From contig JAHRHY010000025.1 of the NCBI GenBank assembly GCA_019671135.1, positions 574,501-638,500 of the forward strand: 64,000 bases of DNA, given 5' to 3'. Source of the stretch: Linnemannia hyalina. Its lineage: Eukaryota; Mortierellomycota; Mortierellomycetes; Mortierellales; Mortierellaceae. A program made the translations under genes and the position numbers. Shown here one piece after another: positions 19,736 to 32,756 of the stretch; the stretch's first letter is position 1, and each line of letters opens with the position of its first letter. Below the pieces are notes generated by a model. It worked only from the letters and a program-made list of their open reading frames with translations. It was not told the origin of the DNA and made no database searches.

Positions 19736-22701
19736 ATGACCTACCACAGGAAAGAGGCACCTCCCAACGCTCTAGCGAGGAATCTCGACTATGTCAACCT
19801 CATCGACAACCACCTTGAGGAGAACAATAACATATACGTCGAGGAGAACAGCACAATCGCGAAGCCGAAAAGAAAGGGGAAGCGAGGACCTACATCACAA
19901 GAAGAAAAGAAGAGGCATTCTCAGAATCGAGCAAACAGGATCATCACACGGCGAATCGAACGAGGAAAAATGGCCATCTTTCGTCAAGAGCAACAGGAGA
20001 GCCTGGAGAGCCTGAAGCGGAAACGAGATGAGTGGGGCGACTTTGAGGCCTTTGGCAACAATGACGACGACAATAACCAGTATCCGCGTCGAGCGCGAAG
20101 ACGGGTTCAAGTAGAGAACGAATACCCTTGGATGCGACACGACTATTCACAGCAATTGACGGCGATCGAAATGTTCACACAGGAAATCCAGGACTTTGCC
20201 GAGTACTTGAAGCCCACGCTCGAGGAACGCGCGATCAGGATGTACGTGTTCAAGGCGGTGGAGGAGCTTATTACTGGCCTGTGGAGCAAGGCCAAGGTGT
20301 ATGCCTTTGGCTCCTTCAACACCCAGCTCTATCTCCCTGGAAGGTGATTTACGACGGCCTTACTTGAAACACATCAGTTACGAGCGGCGACAACAAAAAT
20401 GCAAATATTCTAACATCTTTTTGGGTATCTGATCAAACAATCAGTGATATCGATATAGTGATGATGATGAAGACGGAGAAATCAGAATCAGAAGTGTTGA
20501 GGGCTCTGGCGGAGAGGATCGGGTCTACAAGATTCGGCATCAATGTCGAGGCCCTCCTAGAGACAAAAGTGCCGATCGTCAAGTTCCAGGAGCGGCGGAC
20601 AGGGATTCACGTGGATATATCCTTGAACCAGAAGGATGGTTTCAAGACAGGAAATGTTGTTCAACAGTTCCTGAAGCAGATGCCCGTCCTCCAGCCTATG
20701 ACCATGCTGATCAAGCAGTTCCTGAAGAGCAGGCCAGCCGTAAGTGCAATCAATCTTGTCAATAGAGCATTTTCCTTGTCCATGTTTCGCCGTCATTGCA
20801 TTGGAGATGCAGATGTACTAACCTTTTCATGTACCTTTCCAATTTATCCATAATAGTCCTTCTGCGAAGTCTTCCATGGTGGCCTCGGCTCGTTCTCGGT
20901 AACGCTGCTGGTGATGAGTTTCCTACAGATGCATCCCTTGGTCCAGGCACGCAGGATCGATCCTCTTGCCAACCTCGGCGTGCTGCTTATCGAGTTCTTC
21001 GAGTTATACGGTCTCTGTTTCAACTACAACAACGTCTTAATCTCGGTCACACGTGGAGGATCTTACGCTTACAAAAGTGGCAGCGACAAACCACGGCGTA
21101 AGCGACTCAATCTCACCCTCGTGAGCCCAGTCGAGAGCCAGAACGTAGCCAAGGGAACGAAAAGGATGGCCTTGATTAGAGAATCTTTTGAACTTGCTTT
21201 TCAGGAATTGACGTCCGCTATTTGCCGCCAGCAAAGGGAACTCGATCGACATCCACGACCAACTCTGAGACAGCCAACAATCTCCATGTCCTCCAAGACT
21301 ATCAGCCACCAGCATTCGATGATCGAGAGGGTATTTCGGCTGCCGAGTCAAACAGAGACGAATAGGAGCGAGATCCGCGCCATTTACCACGAAGGGTATT
21401 TCCAGCAAAGGTTTGGCGAGTTGGCGCGGGAACCTGGACAGGATCACGACGACAAAGATATGCTGTTGATTGACCGTGGACTAAGCAAGGCGGCCGAGGA
21501 TGCTATACTTGCAGCCTGTCGACGCCATTTTCCTCAAATGGCCAGCCTGACGACCATCAAGGGATTTGCAGCTTCGTTCGAGCAAGAGTTGGTGGACGTG
21601 GCAACCTATCTGGAACCGCCGAGGCCATTGTTGAGCGGAGCAGAATACGAGTTCATCATCGCCGAGATCGACGTGCTCAGCGCCGTCTTATCGGCAGCGA
21701 AGACAGGAGTGCCGCCGTCAAAGAAGTCAAATAAGAGACCCGTGACGGACAATACAATCAAATCGGTGACGGCTGAGACGGTGAAGAAGTGGAATGCCCA
21801 GATGGCGAAGCTGCTGGAGACAATCCGGAAGGACCGGATACAGACTGTGGCGCTCGTGAGGCAAGAGGCGGCCAAACAGGATCAAGGTGAGACTGGCGAG
21901 ACAAACACCATGGATTGGGGAACCGTTGCCACAGCCTCTCAACAGCAGCATGTTGGCAGTCTTGAGTCACAGGCCGTTGGGCTTCAGGTGATTTCTCAGC
22001 GGGTCATGGAACTATTCGACGCGATGGATCCGACCGACGCTCAACAGCTGACTGCTTTCCTACCACAATACTCGGAGCTGATGGCGCGGCAAGCCCACTT
22101 TGGTGTGCGCCAGGTCGAGCATCAAGAAGGTACCGTGCTGGGTCCAGAGGACCGGGAGCAATTGGTGGAGTGGTCCAACTCTGCTGTGTCGGATCGCCTA
22201 CGATCAATGGACCGAATTAAAATGGCCAAGGTAGAAGAGGCGTTGCCCTGGTTGATTAGTCGCTCCAAGGACAATCAGGGTCCAGGTCAGGGATTGGCGA
22301 CACCAAGGGCGATTGGGAACAGCAGCGGTACCTCAGGATCTGATGCGGATCTCGACTTTTACCACGTTCAAGAATCAGATGGGGATCAAGACTGCTTTGA
22401 GCTGGATGAATCGGACGATGATGAAGATGACCCAGCGAACAAGTACTTTGATGACATGATGCGGGAGGCTCAAGACGAGTACGGTGCAACTGACGATGAT
22501 GACAATGACAAGCAGGATGGCAAGTTTATATCGTCGTCAAGTGTTGGAGCCCACAGGAACCCGCAGAACATCCGCTCGGGCAACGACTCGATCCAGCTCT
22601 CTCAGCTTTACAGTTCTCCCAAGGACGACTATGGTGTTTTTGTCGGCAGTGGCAACTCGTCTCGCTATGAGCAGCTCGAGAAGATGCGTAGGCGAGGGTA
22701 A
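19736..22701 (+). CDS. Non-canonical poly(A) polymerase, Trf4/5 (PAPD5/Cid14) type
   Basis: Three exons: 19736-20343, 20445-20739 and 20857-22701 (GT-AG introns of 101 and 117 bases), 915 residues. The family adds short oligo(A) tails to aberrant nuclear RNAs as part of the TRAMP complex, marking them for the exosome. Seen directly: the nucleotidyltransferase core from about residue 130, with the GSF...L-P-GRSDIDIV motif giving catalytic Asp204 and Asp206 (the first intron splits the Ser203 codon) and the third carboxylate in HVDIS (Asp260); then the central domain and the PAP-associated region with GVLLIEFFELYG and FNY at about 330-360. The N-terminal 120 residues are basic and hydrophilic. 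A C-terminal extension of about 500 residues is not part of the usual core; it contains a highly acidic DESDDDEDDPANKYFDDMM segment. Budding yeast Trf4 is only about 584 residues, so this protein is long. Confidence 0.85.
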
Positions 22702-23347
22702 GAAAGAGAATGGGCGCCTTTTTGGTCTTCTTTCCCCTGTCGGATCGAACACCAATATTGTTTCACGGCCACACACACAAAAACAACAACGATGAGCAAA
22801 CCCACATGCTTATCGATGTACCACCATAGCCTTTCATCTTTCTATTTTCTCCAAAATTAAAAAGTTGATAGCAAGATCGTGTGTTCGGAGATGGATTGCA
22901 AAAAATTGGACGATCGAGAGACATGAATTGCTCTTTCTCATTAGACCCCGGTGGTTATCTCTCAGATGAAGTCAGGACGTGCTGTTGCAGGGGTGATGAC
23001 GGGGTCCGTTGTTCAGACAATATTTACTTCACATGGGTTGAAGCTCACAGGTAGCTCGAATCGGCGGGCGGGTGTAAATTGAGCCATGGCCAGAGAACAG
23101 GAGAACAGCCACCGATGATGTCTTTCGCAAGATGATCTCATTGGTGGAGTTGGTCGCAGCGCGAGGCTTATGTGTATTTAAAGTGGCCCTGTGCCCTCTC
23201 CTTCCTTTTTTCTCACACTCCTTACTTTCTCCTTTTCTCCATTCACTTGCCTGAACTCATTTACATTCTCATTCTTTCGTTCATTCACACACACACCCTT
23301 CTACACATTTGTTTGATTCCCCTTCCCTCTCTCACCAAAAACACAAA
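22702..23347. other. Intergenic; promoter of acyl-CoA synthetase
   Basis: A TATA-like TATTTAAA at 23174-23181 is followed by a 150-base pyrimidine-rich leader with a short ACAC run before the start codon at 23348. Nothing else recognised. Confidence 0.5.
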
Positions 23348-26300
23348 ATGGAACATGTTGTCAACGGCAAATACGCGGTCGAGTACGACGAAGTCGACCA
23401 TATCTACCGCAACGTCATGTCCACAGGCGGACTCCTCAAGAAGCCCATGCCACCTTACTACGATATCAAAGGAGGTTCGATGGCTCACCTCTTTGAATTC
23501 ATGGCTGACAAGTACGAGGACAAGGACGCTATGGGCTGGCGCGATGTGATCAAGGTAAACATGCCGAATGAGCTTTTTGGTGTTTGACGAAGGAAAAAAA
23601 AAGAGAGCGTGGTTTGAGATTTGCCAGTGTTTGACAAGAGGGATCGATGTTACGTATCCCATGGTTGTTCAAATAAATGATTCCCCCCACGCCTTTCCCA
23701 CCAATGATGCATCTCGCCGCATTATTTTTTTCGCGCTGCCTTGATTCATTCCTCATTAACACACCCCCCTTTTTTCCTTTCGTTCATTTGCATTGTTGGG
23801 TCCAATTTTACTATCAAAACAGGTCCACAAAGTCGAAAAGAAAGCCGCCAACGCAGGTGACAAGCCCAAGACATGGATCACGTACGAGCTCACGGACTAC
23901 AACTGGATGTCGTACCGCAAGGCCAAGACCTATGCCGATCGTGTCGGTCTCGGCATCAAGAACCTTGGTGTCAACAAGGGCGACTTTGTCATGATCTTTT
24001 CCAGCACTTGGTAACGCACTCTTGCTTGTTCTTGTTGCTATTTGTTTTTCTTCGATTGCTGATTGAGGAGGAGGAGTGGGTGCATTTGCTTGTTTCGGAT
24101 GTGAGAGTTCCAGCGGGATCGCGATGACTTGAGTTGCCATATATGCTGACAATTCCTCTTTCTCTTATCTCTCGACTTCCTGGACGCTTCAATATATGTC
24201 TTGCTCGCGTTGCTTTCACATGCGCCGGATAATAATAGCCCAGAGTGGTTCCTTGCGGCTCACGGTAAGGGTTCAATTGATGATGGCTCTCTGATTTCAT
24301 TATCGCGCGTTATCTTTGTCAAAAAATGGAGGGCTGGGAATAAACAAATGCAAGGTGTAATCAGGATGACATAAGACTGACCACAGGAGAACGCGACATG
24401 CGAATGCCTTCAGGAAGATTATGCACATGGGGCATATGGCCATCAACAGAAAAGAGGGGGCCTGGTTGGACGCATATGAAAATGGACAGGAAGAGGAACA
24501 AAGAACGGGACCATGCTCCAACCTGCTGAGTTGGGAATCTTTGATTAGCTATGAGAAACTGAATAGCGTTTAATCCACTCACAAGGGAAAAAAGGAACCT
24601 AGTTGGACCTCATTCTTTACTCCGACAGTAATGCTTGCTTACTCACTCATTATGTCATTTCCCACCTGTGGTACTTAGGATGCTTCTCGCAGTCGATCAC
24701 TATCGTCACAGCATACGACTCCATGGATGACAAGTCTATCCAGTTCATCCTCGACCAATCACAGCCAAAGGCTATCTTTGCCGACTCGACCACCCTCCCC
24801 GTCGTCGCCAAGCTGTTGCAAAAAGGCAACACCGGCATCAAGGCTGTCATCTACACGGGCCAGGACTGGGAGGTGTCTGATAACATCAAGAAGCTCGAGG
24901 GTGTCAAGGACCGTGGCTTCAAGTTGGTTCATATCGATGAGCTCAAGCGGAACAAGGGTGTTGATGCCCCCGGCAAGGGAAAGGCAAAGGCTGACGAGGA
25001 GGATGAAGAGGTCGAGGGCGAGGCTAGCAATATTGAGACTGTCTACCCCGAGGCTGACGATCTCGCCTGTATTATGTACACCTCGGGATCGACTGGCACC
25101 CCCAAGGGAGCTCAATTGACCCACGGCAACTTGATGTCGTCGATCGGAAGTGCCGCGGCAATGGAGGGTGACCTTTTGAACCAGGACGAGGATGTGGTTA
25201 TCTCTTACCTGCCCTTGGCCCACGTCCTTGAGTTTGTCATTTCTCACTTTATCGTCTCCATGGTGCGTCCTTACTCCATTGTCCCTTTGTTTCGCGATTG
25301 TGTCTACTCTCACCACACAATGAATCTCCTCTGACTCTTCTGCTTATGCACTTGCTGTTTTGCTAATAGGGCTGCCGTCTTGGATTCGCTCGTGCCAGGA
25401 CACTGATGGATGATGCTGTGGCTCCTACTGCTGGTAGTGGTCGTTCCAAGGGCCTTGGAGATTTGAAGGCCCTTCGTCCCACCTTGATGGGTAAGTGGAT
25501 GTTCTCTAGCCGCATGTTGACGACGTTCAAAAATGTCTTGTGCAACCATTACTCCTTTTGGGACGATGATGACATTTGTTTGCAGTGACGTCTTTGTTGC
25601 TTGGCGAACCTTATTGAGGTCTAACATATCTCCTCTTTCTTCTCTATTGTTTATCCTTAGCTGGTGTGCCTACGATCTGGGAGCGTATCCGCAAGGGCAT
25701 GTTGGCAGAGGTCAACAAGCAGTCGTTCCCCGTCAGAACCCTCTTCTTTGCTGCACTCAACACAAAGTGGGCGATCGTCCAGGCGACTGGCTCGGAGAAC
25801 TTTGTCACCAACATGATCGACAATGTTGTCTTTGCCAAGGCTAGAGAGTTGGTCGGTGGTCGTCTTCGTCTGACATTGACTGGAGGCGCTGGTATCAGTG
25901 ACGAGACCCATCGTTTCCTGAGCATGGTGATGTGCTATGTGATCTCGGGATATGGTCTCACGGAGGTCTGTGGTGTTGCTGCTGTTACCATGCCTCGTAT
26001 GGGACACCGTCTCCGCACCGTCGGCCCACCTGTATGTTTTTTTTGCTTTGCGCTGCTCAATTGATTTGATTGTGTCGTTGTGATGCCGCCCTTTTCTGAA
26101 TCAATTGACCAACTCTTTCACATTTCTTTTCATTTGATGAATAGGCACCTGGTTTGGAGCTGAAGTTGGTGAATGTGCCTGACACCGAGTACACTGGCGA
26201 CAACGGATCGGGCGAGATCTGGTTCCGTGGCCCTGCGGTGATGAAGGGCTACTTCCAGCAGGAGGAGGAGACCAAGCAGGTGATGACTGGCGACGGATGG

Positions 26301-26720
26301 TTCAAGACTGGCGATATCGGATCTGTGAACCCCGACGGCACAATCTCGATCAAGGACCGTGTCAAGAACTTGGTCAAGTTGTCGCACGGAGAGTACGTTG
26401 CGTTGGAAAAGTGTGAGGCCGTGTACAGAGATGCAAAGGAGATCAAGAGTATCTGTATTGTGGCCGATAGCGGATGCCCTGTTTTGTTGGCAGTTGTCGA
26501 GCCTAGTCATCATGGTGCGACGGACAAGGAGATTCTGGAGGTGTTGAAGAACCAGGCCAAGACGTCTGGGTTGTCCAAGTCTGAGACTGTGCAGGGCGTG
26601 ATTGTGGATGATAGTGACTGGACGACGAATGGGTTTATGACCTCGAGCAGCAAGGTCAAGAGACGCGAGGTTCGCAAGGCCCATGATAAACAGGTCCTTG
26701 AGATGTGGAAGAAGTTTTAA
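23348..26720 (+). CDS. Long-chain acyl-CoA synthetase (fatty acid-CoA ligase)
   Basis: Seven exons fit one frame: 23348-23554, 23823-24010, 24239-24264, 24679-25262, 25370-25490, 25661-26031, 26145-26720; 690 residues, normal for fungal Faa-type enzymes. It activates fatty acids to acyl-CoA in two ATP-dependent steps for lipid synthesis or degradation. Motifs seen: the AMP/ATP-binding P-loop YTSGSTGTPKG at about residue 274, GYGLTE at about 472, and the TGDI hinge motif at about 554, followed by the lysine-containing KLSHGEYVALEK region. Exon 3 is a 26-base microexon supplying PEWFLAAH, without which the conserved STCPEWFLAAHGCFSQS stretch is broken. An acidic insert (DEEDEEVEGEAS, near 250) precedes the P-loop. 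No PTS1 peroxisomal signal is present (ends KKF). Located between nuclear RNA polymerase and kinase genes, so no operon-like meaning. Confidence 0.9.
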
Positions 26721-27162
26721 GTTACTTGGGGAGGGGGCGGATGGTTGGAGGTTGAGTTGTACAACGTGTAAATAAAATCTCAAATGAAGTAACTAGCCGT
26801 CTCGCGGGGTTCTACTACAGCCCCGCACACCTATGAGTTCTATTGGGAACGAAGAGGGAAGAAAAGAACCTCCACAAACACGCGCGGTGTTCCTTTGACG
26901 ATCGTAAAGTGTTCAAAAAAATAGAGGGTTTTGTACATGATGATTGATGATTGATGATTGCATTTTCTTGCTTTGTACTAATATCACTTGGCCTTATTTT
27001 CGCTCTTGACGGTCAACAGGAAGAACGTCCAGGCACCGCTGTTATTTAAATTAAATAACGGTCGCCGTGGAAGGAAAAACGAAAAACAATCACAGTCTCT
27101 TCCCTCTCTCTCTCTCTCTCTCTTTCGCTACTAGCAGCTCAATGGACTCCCTGGTGAAGGGC

Positions 27163-27210
<48 letters not shown>

Positions 27211-27696
27211 CAATTGCAGGGGAAGGAGGGTGGGATGGATCGGAACAAATATGTGCGCAAGTCCTTTAGCTTTTAGTACATTATTGGGTGTTATGAAGTT
27301 GTCCCCTGAGCATTCATTTTCCGGCTGTTGGATCCAAAGAGAGGAGGACTCTTGATTGGACAAGGAAGGGTTCGATTCGATCCAAAGTCGAAGGTGGTGA
27401 CATGATAGGACTAGTCTCTGTCTCTCCTTTCTTCTTTCTTCTACAACTGTCATCATCTTCCCTTCGTCATCTTCATCACTCTCCCCTTTCTGTCTCCCTC
27501 TTCCCTCCTCTCTCTCTCTTATACTTTTTTCGTCTCTCCGGAGGACAGGACAAGACCACGGCAACAACACTCACCGCCCTCTCGTCACCACTCGCACCCT
27601 TCCTCCTTCCTTTCTTCTCTGCCGCCTCTACCTCCGTTCGACTCCTTCGCCCACCTTCCAACTCACATTCCCCTTCCAACTTACACAACTCACTCG
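26721..27696. other. Intergenic between acyl-CoA synthetase and kinase
   Basis: Contains an AATAAA signal at 26771, a 19-base perfect palindrome (9-base arms GTTATTTAA) at about 27042-27060, the opposed dinucleotide repeats listed separately, and a long CT-rich leader of the kinase gene (27415-27696). The open frames here are low-complexity. Confidence 0.5.
27102..27209. repeat. Opposed (TC)n and (GA)n microsatellites
   Basis: A (TC) run at about 27102-27124 is followed 40 bases later by a (GA) run of about 44 bases at 27166-27209. The GA run is bracketed by CAATTG (27160-27166) and GGCAATTG (27208-27215). The two runs are complementary and could fold into a hairpin. Confidence 0.7.
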
Positions 27697-30600
27697 ATGA
27701 ACGCAGTTGGCCTCCACATGCCCCCTGCCCCTCAGGGCACAATCCTACCAGGGACGACCATCCAACTCGGAAGGTTCACCGTTGTCGTCGACAAGTACAT
27801 CGCCGAAGGAGGGTTCGCCCACGTCTACGTCGGCTCCATCCTCAACAATGGCGTCATCGTCTCTGGGTTTCCAGTTGTTATTAAACGGATCGCTGTTGCA
27901 GACAAGGAGCGCCTTGCGGTTGTAAACTCGGAGATTGAGACTATGGTAATGCATTGGTGGTTTTTGCTGGTGGGCGAGCGAATGGAGGAGTTTTGAATGT
28001 GTTGGCTTTGGCTTTTTTGATGTCGTGAGAGTATTACCTTGTTGTTGCTAGTGCTTGGGTATCATTGTCGTTTTTTGAGAGTAGGAGCAAAGAGTTTTAG
28101 TCAGACTCTGCTTTTTCCGTGGTTGAAGACTAACGTGCTTCGTTTTGTTCAATTGAAACTTTACATATACACTCTTTTTTTTTACTTTTGACTGTGGGAG
28201 TAGAAACGTCTTGGGAAGCACAAGAATATTGTCGAGTACATGGATTCGTGCATGGGAAAGCTGGAGCATGGAGGATACGAGGTCCTTATTCTCATGGAGT
28301 ACTGTGGAGGTAACAAACAGCCAGCCTATTGAGGCCATACAATCTCGACGACCACAGCGATGGCTTCTCTTCCTCTTGCGCCCTTGACTATGTCGTGTCA
28401 GGCGAAAGTTCTGTGTTTAGTCGCCTGCCCTCGATTCAGCTCAACTGACATGACCTCAATTGGTCCAACCCCCCTTCTTTCTGGGATTTTTTTTCTGCGC
28501 CCAGGTGGACCGGTCATCGATCTCATGAATAGGAGACTACAACACCGTCTGACCGAGCCAGAGATTCTCAAGATTTTTTCGAACGTCTGCGAGGTAAAGC
28601 CCACAACGCCATCATTTTTTTTTAATTAGAGCGACGTCGGACAATACGACATGGATATGGAACCGACACAACCAGGACACGAGGAGAAGGACGAGGAGCG
28701 TATGCAAGTAGTCCGTTGGTGTAATTTCAATTTTCCTCTCTCCACAACCAAGGGAAGGAAGACGACAATATGCTGCAAGAAGTCAGAACAGAGGCGGGAA
28801 GAAAAGCAGGAAGTGCAAGATGCTGCTGCGTGCATCGTGGGGTTGCAATTGAATGATGAGAGCCGAAAATGAGCCAGCTCACCCCCCAGGACAATGATAG
28901 TTGAAAAGAACAGGATACACATTTGCAGGAACAACGGAAGAGAACCCCTCTCCAAAACGAGCAGAAGTTAGCAGAACATACCCCATGGAAACAGACGACG
29001 AATGAACAACAGAACCCAGTTTCTCATTTCTCACGCGTATGGCCCTCTCTCGTTCGATTATTTTTAGGCTGTGGCGTATCTCCACTACTGCGACCCACCC
29101 ATTCTTCATCGGGACATCAAAGTCGAAAACATCCTCCTCTCCAACAACGACTACAAGCTGTGTGATTTCGGATCGGCCACCACCAACATCCTCCGAGGTG
29201 ACAATATACCCAGGAACGTCAAGGACATCCAATTGCTCGAGGAGGAGATCAACAACCACACCACCCTCCAATACCGTGCCCCGGAGATGCTGGATCTTTA
29301 CATGCGCAAGGGCATCGATGAGAAGATCGGTACGTTGTCATATCTTGTCAGCATTTTCTCCTGTGTTGTCGTTGTTGCAATCAGTTGTGGCTCGTTGCTT
29401 TTGTATAGCGTTGTAAAGACATTCGACTGACACGTTTCAACTGCTCTCAAAATGACGCATATAGATATCTGGGCCTTGGGAGTGCTTTTGTACAAGCTGT
29501 GCTATTACACGACGCCATTCGAGGAACAAGGTCAATTGGCCATCTTAAACGCTCGGTACACCATCCCCGACCACCCAGTCTTTTCACCAGCACTCATCGG
29601 TCTCTTTCGTAAGTTTTTTTTTTGTCTTTTATCGTTGAGAGGCGAACAAAGCAGGAAGTCATGTTAATGGCGGTGTAAATTTGTCGTAAGGATAATTTGG
29701 ATTGACAAAAAAGCTCCCTCTTTTGCTCTCAACTACATGTTCACATTTAGAATCGATGCTCAAAGAGGATCCAAGGCAACGGCCCAACATCTACCAAGTC
29801 ACGAAGATGACTTCTACCTTGCGAGGGTTGACCTGCCCCATTCAAAACGTAAGCTGTCTTCATATCTCGGCGTCGCTGTTCGATGCTGGATGCCTATGCC
29901 GACGACAACTGACAGCAGATTCTATGCTGATCCATCTCTTATTAGAAATACCCTGATATAATGTTGGCACCGTCAGCACCGGAGACAAGTGCAACTGCCA
30001 ACATTCTCAGCCATCAAGCCGTTGTGCGACCTATGGACGTCCTTCCTTCGATTGAGCCCATGCGTCGTGGTCGCCCCACACGGTCACCAGTTCCCACTAC
30101 GCCAGCGATGACATCCAACGACAACTACACAAACACCTTCCCATCGACTACAACCGCCCACCCTAGCGATTTCGGCGCAGGATTTGATGACTCCTTTGGA
30201 CAGTTTACGCAGTCGGACCCGGCATCTCAGTTCTCAAAGATCATTCCCACAGGCGACGCTTTCGACTTTGGCGGTTCATCATCATCGCCTGCCAACAGCA
30301 GTAGCAACACTCAAGCCAAGCGCTCGACATTTGATTTCCAGTCTGCAAACGGAACCAATGGCACAGACGAGTTTGGATTTGAATTGCCTTCGACCTCGGG
30401 TGATCATCTCCACCCAGAGCCTCAGTCCGTCAGCGATCGCTTCAAGATGCCCACGCAGCTGTCAGGAAACAGTCAAGGATTTGCTGCCAAAACTCCTTCA
30501 AGTGCTGCACCAAAGGCCAAACCAACGGCCAACGACTTGTTTTTTGGATCGTCTGCCGGTATCAAGTTTGAGGACATGGATTCGGGATCTCGCTCTGATT

Positions 30601-32450
30601 TGCCAGCCTCGTTCAGTAGCACCCAGCCTACCACTGTCGGACTTTCGTCGCCTACGTCCAACATTGGATCTTCTGGAATCCCCAAGCCCCTTCTTGGATC
30701 TCGTCTGCCCAGTCAAAATACTACACCCAAGCCCTATCAATCGTACCAGTCGCCCAACCCACCCCTGAGCAGAAGTGTTCATTCGGACGGTACAGGAAAC
30801 TCTCGAGCTGGCTTTTCTGGAATGACATCGCCCAATGTCCCTCCTCGGGCTACTAGTGGTATGGGATCCTCCGGCACTGCTGGTCAAGGAGTGGATTTAT
30901 TGACGACAAAGATGGAGAGTATGGACCTTCTTCAACGACAGCGGCTGGATCAGCTGGGGCAGTTTGGTGTTGAGCCCGCTGGAATGCTGAGTGCCCAAAA
31001 CACTCAGGGTAAGGCGCGTGTGTCGGACCCTAACAGGACACTGGATGGTCTTCGGTCAATGGATGCTGGGTCATGGACTGGGTCAAGCGCAGGATCAGTT
31101 GTCGCTCCACCCTTGGCACCACGCCCTCAGTTGTCGGCGTCATCTATCACATCGCCCAACCCAGAGCTGGCTCCACTGGACCGCAGCAACTTGGCCAAGC
31201 GTGATATGGATGCCGAACTCAAATTGATCCAGCTGCAGCAGAAAGAGTTTGAGAGACAGCAGCAAGAATTGATTCAGCTGCAGCGAGTCCAATTGGAGGA
31301 GCAACAACGTCAACACCGCCAGCAGCAGGAGCAACTCCAGAAACAGCAACAGCAACAGATTCAGCTTCAGCATGAGAAATGGCAGGAGCGTAACCGGATG
31401 TTGAAAGAACAGGAGCAGTTGTCACAGAAACAGTTGACGCAGCAGCAGGATCTTCAGCAGCAGCACCAAACTCAGCAGAGGCAACAGCAACAACATCAGC
31501 AGCAACAGCAGCAACAATACCTCCACCCTGCTGTGGCGAGTGTTGGAGATTCGGTGGGCAGCAACAACAGCAACAGCAACAGCAGTAGCACCAGCACACC
31601 GTCCTCTGCTAATGCCTACAGGCAGTCGTATGCGGGACCTTCTTCTGCGATCGGCACGCCTTCCTTGGCTGAGCGTTTTACTTCTCTCCCCAGGAGTAGT
31701 CTGGATGAGCATGAGCGGTACAAGGCCCCAACATCTCAGTCGTCTAACCAGAGTTCACTCGCTGGCTCTGATGCTTCGACCCCCACGGTGCCAGTCAAGT
31801 CTGCCCGCAGGACAGGAGTGAATGGTGGTGCTAGCACTGCGCCTCTCAAGGTTGCCCGCCGCACCTCGTTCAACAGCAACGTCCCACCTGGTCAAAAACC
31901 CGAGTTGCTGCCCAAGCCTACACGGTTCAGGATGAAGGACGGAACTGGAACCCTCATGACTGGAGAAGAGGAGGCGTTCAAGAGAAAGTTCCCTAGCGCC
32001 GATATGGATGACGACCTGATGCAGTTCCAAACACCAGTCACAGCAGCACCGGCAGCCGCAGCACCCGTTTCGTCGCCTTACTATGCCTCCAATGAGAGCT
32101 TGCCTGTATCGTCTGCCGGATATGGACGCGCGAGCCCCGCGCCTTCTTCATATGGTCGCACTACCGCCGTTGGTGCCGGAAACAACAACTCCCAGTACAC
32201 GTCACCCTCTCAACGCGCTCGGGAGATGACACAGCAGCCACCACAGAGACAGCAGGATGAGGAGGACGAGGAAGAGGATGAGCCATTGGTGAGGTCTCGT
32301 CGTCGTCATCAGACCACGCCATCCGGACCTACAGCAGCTGCACCCGGCGCGAAGACAGAAATGGAGGATGGTGGAGAGGCGGAAGGAACGCCGATGGAGT
32401 CTGTTCGGGAAAGAGTGCTGAGGATGAACCGTGTTGGACGTGTCGTGTAA
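27697..32450 (+). CDS. Ark1/Prk1/AAK1-family (NAK) serine/threonine kinase
   Basis: Seven exons: 27697-27945, 28204-28309, 28505-28593, 29068-29329, 29465-29608, 29751-29848, 29946-32450; 1150 residues. NAK-family kinases phosphorylate endocytic adaptors and regulate actin patches and clathrin coats. The kinase domain covers about residues 24-310: glycine loop [10 protein letters not shown] (35-44), ATP lysine Lys63 in VVIKRI, catalytic loop [10 protein letters not shown] (Asp164), DFG at 181-183, RAPEM, and [12 protein letters not shown]. The GGFAxVY loop and the CDFGSAT step are typical of the NAK family. The remaining 830 residues are low-complexity: Ser/Thr/Pro-rich with NPxx-like clusters, then a Gln-rich coiled-coil segment (about 31210-31530, [17 protein letters not shown] and poly-Gln runs), and an acidic/basic C-terminus. 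The Gln-rich tail is typical of AAK1 and yeast relatives. Introns concentrate in the kinase domain. Confidence 0.88.
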
Positions 32451-32756
32451 TTTTATTATCAATAGTAACGGAGAGAGAGAAAAAAAATGGCAGCTTAATA
32501 GACGGATTTTTTTTTGGTTTCCCTGAAGGATATTATGTACTGGTCAGGTTTTCTGTTGCCCTAGTGTTCTTGACGACTGTGGATTGCTTTTTTGTTCTTT
32601 GTACTGCAAAAGTCTGCAATTGAAGGGATTGAGGAATCGGCTGCAATGACTTCGATGGTATTCTTTATTCTCCGTTGTAACGATGCTGTGTGTGACCTTT
32701 TATTATGATCAAGAAAAACAAAAATGGAGAGAACTGTTCGGATCTGGATCCCCCTA

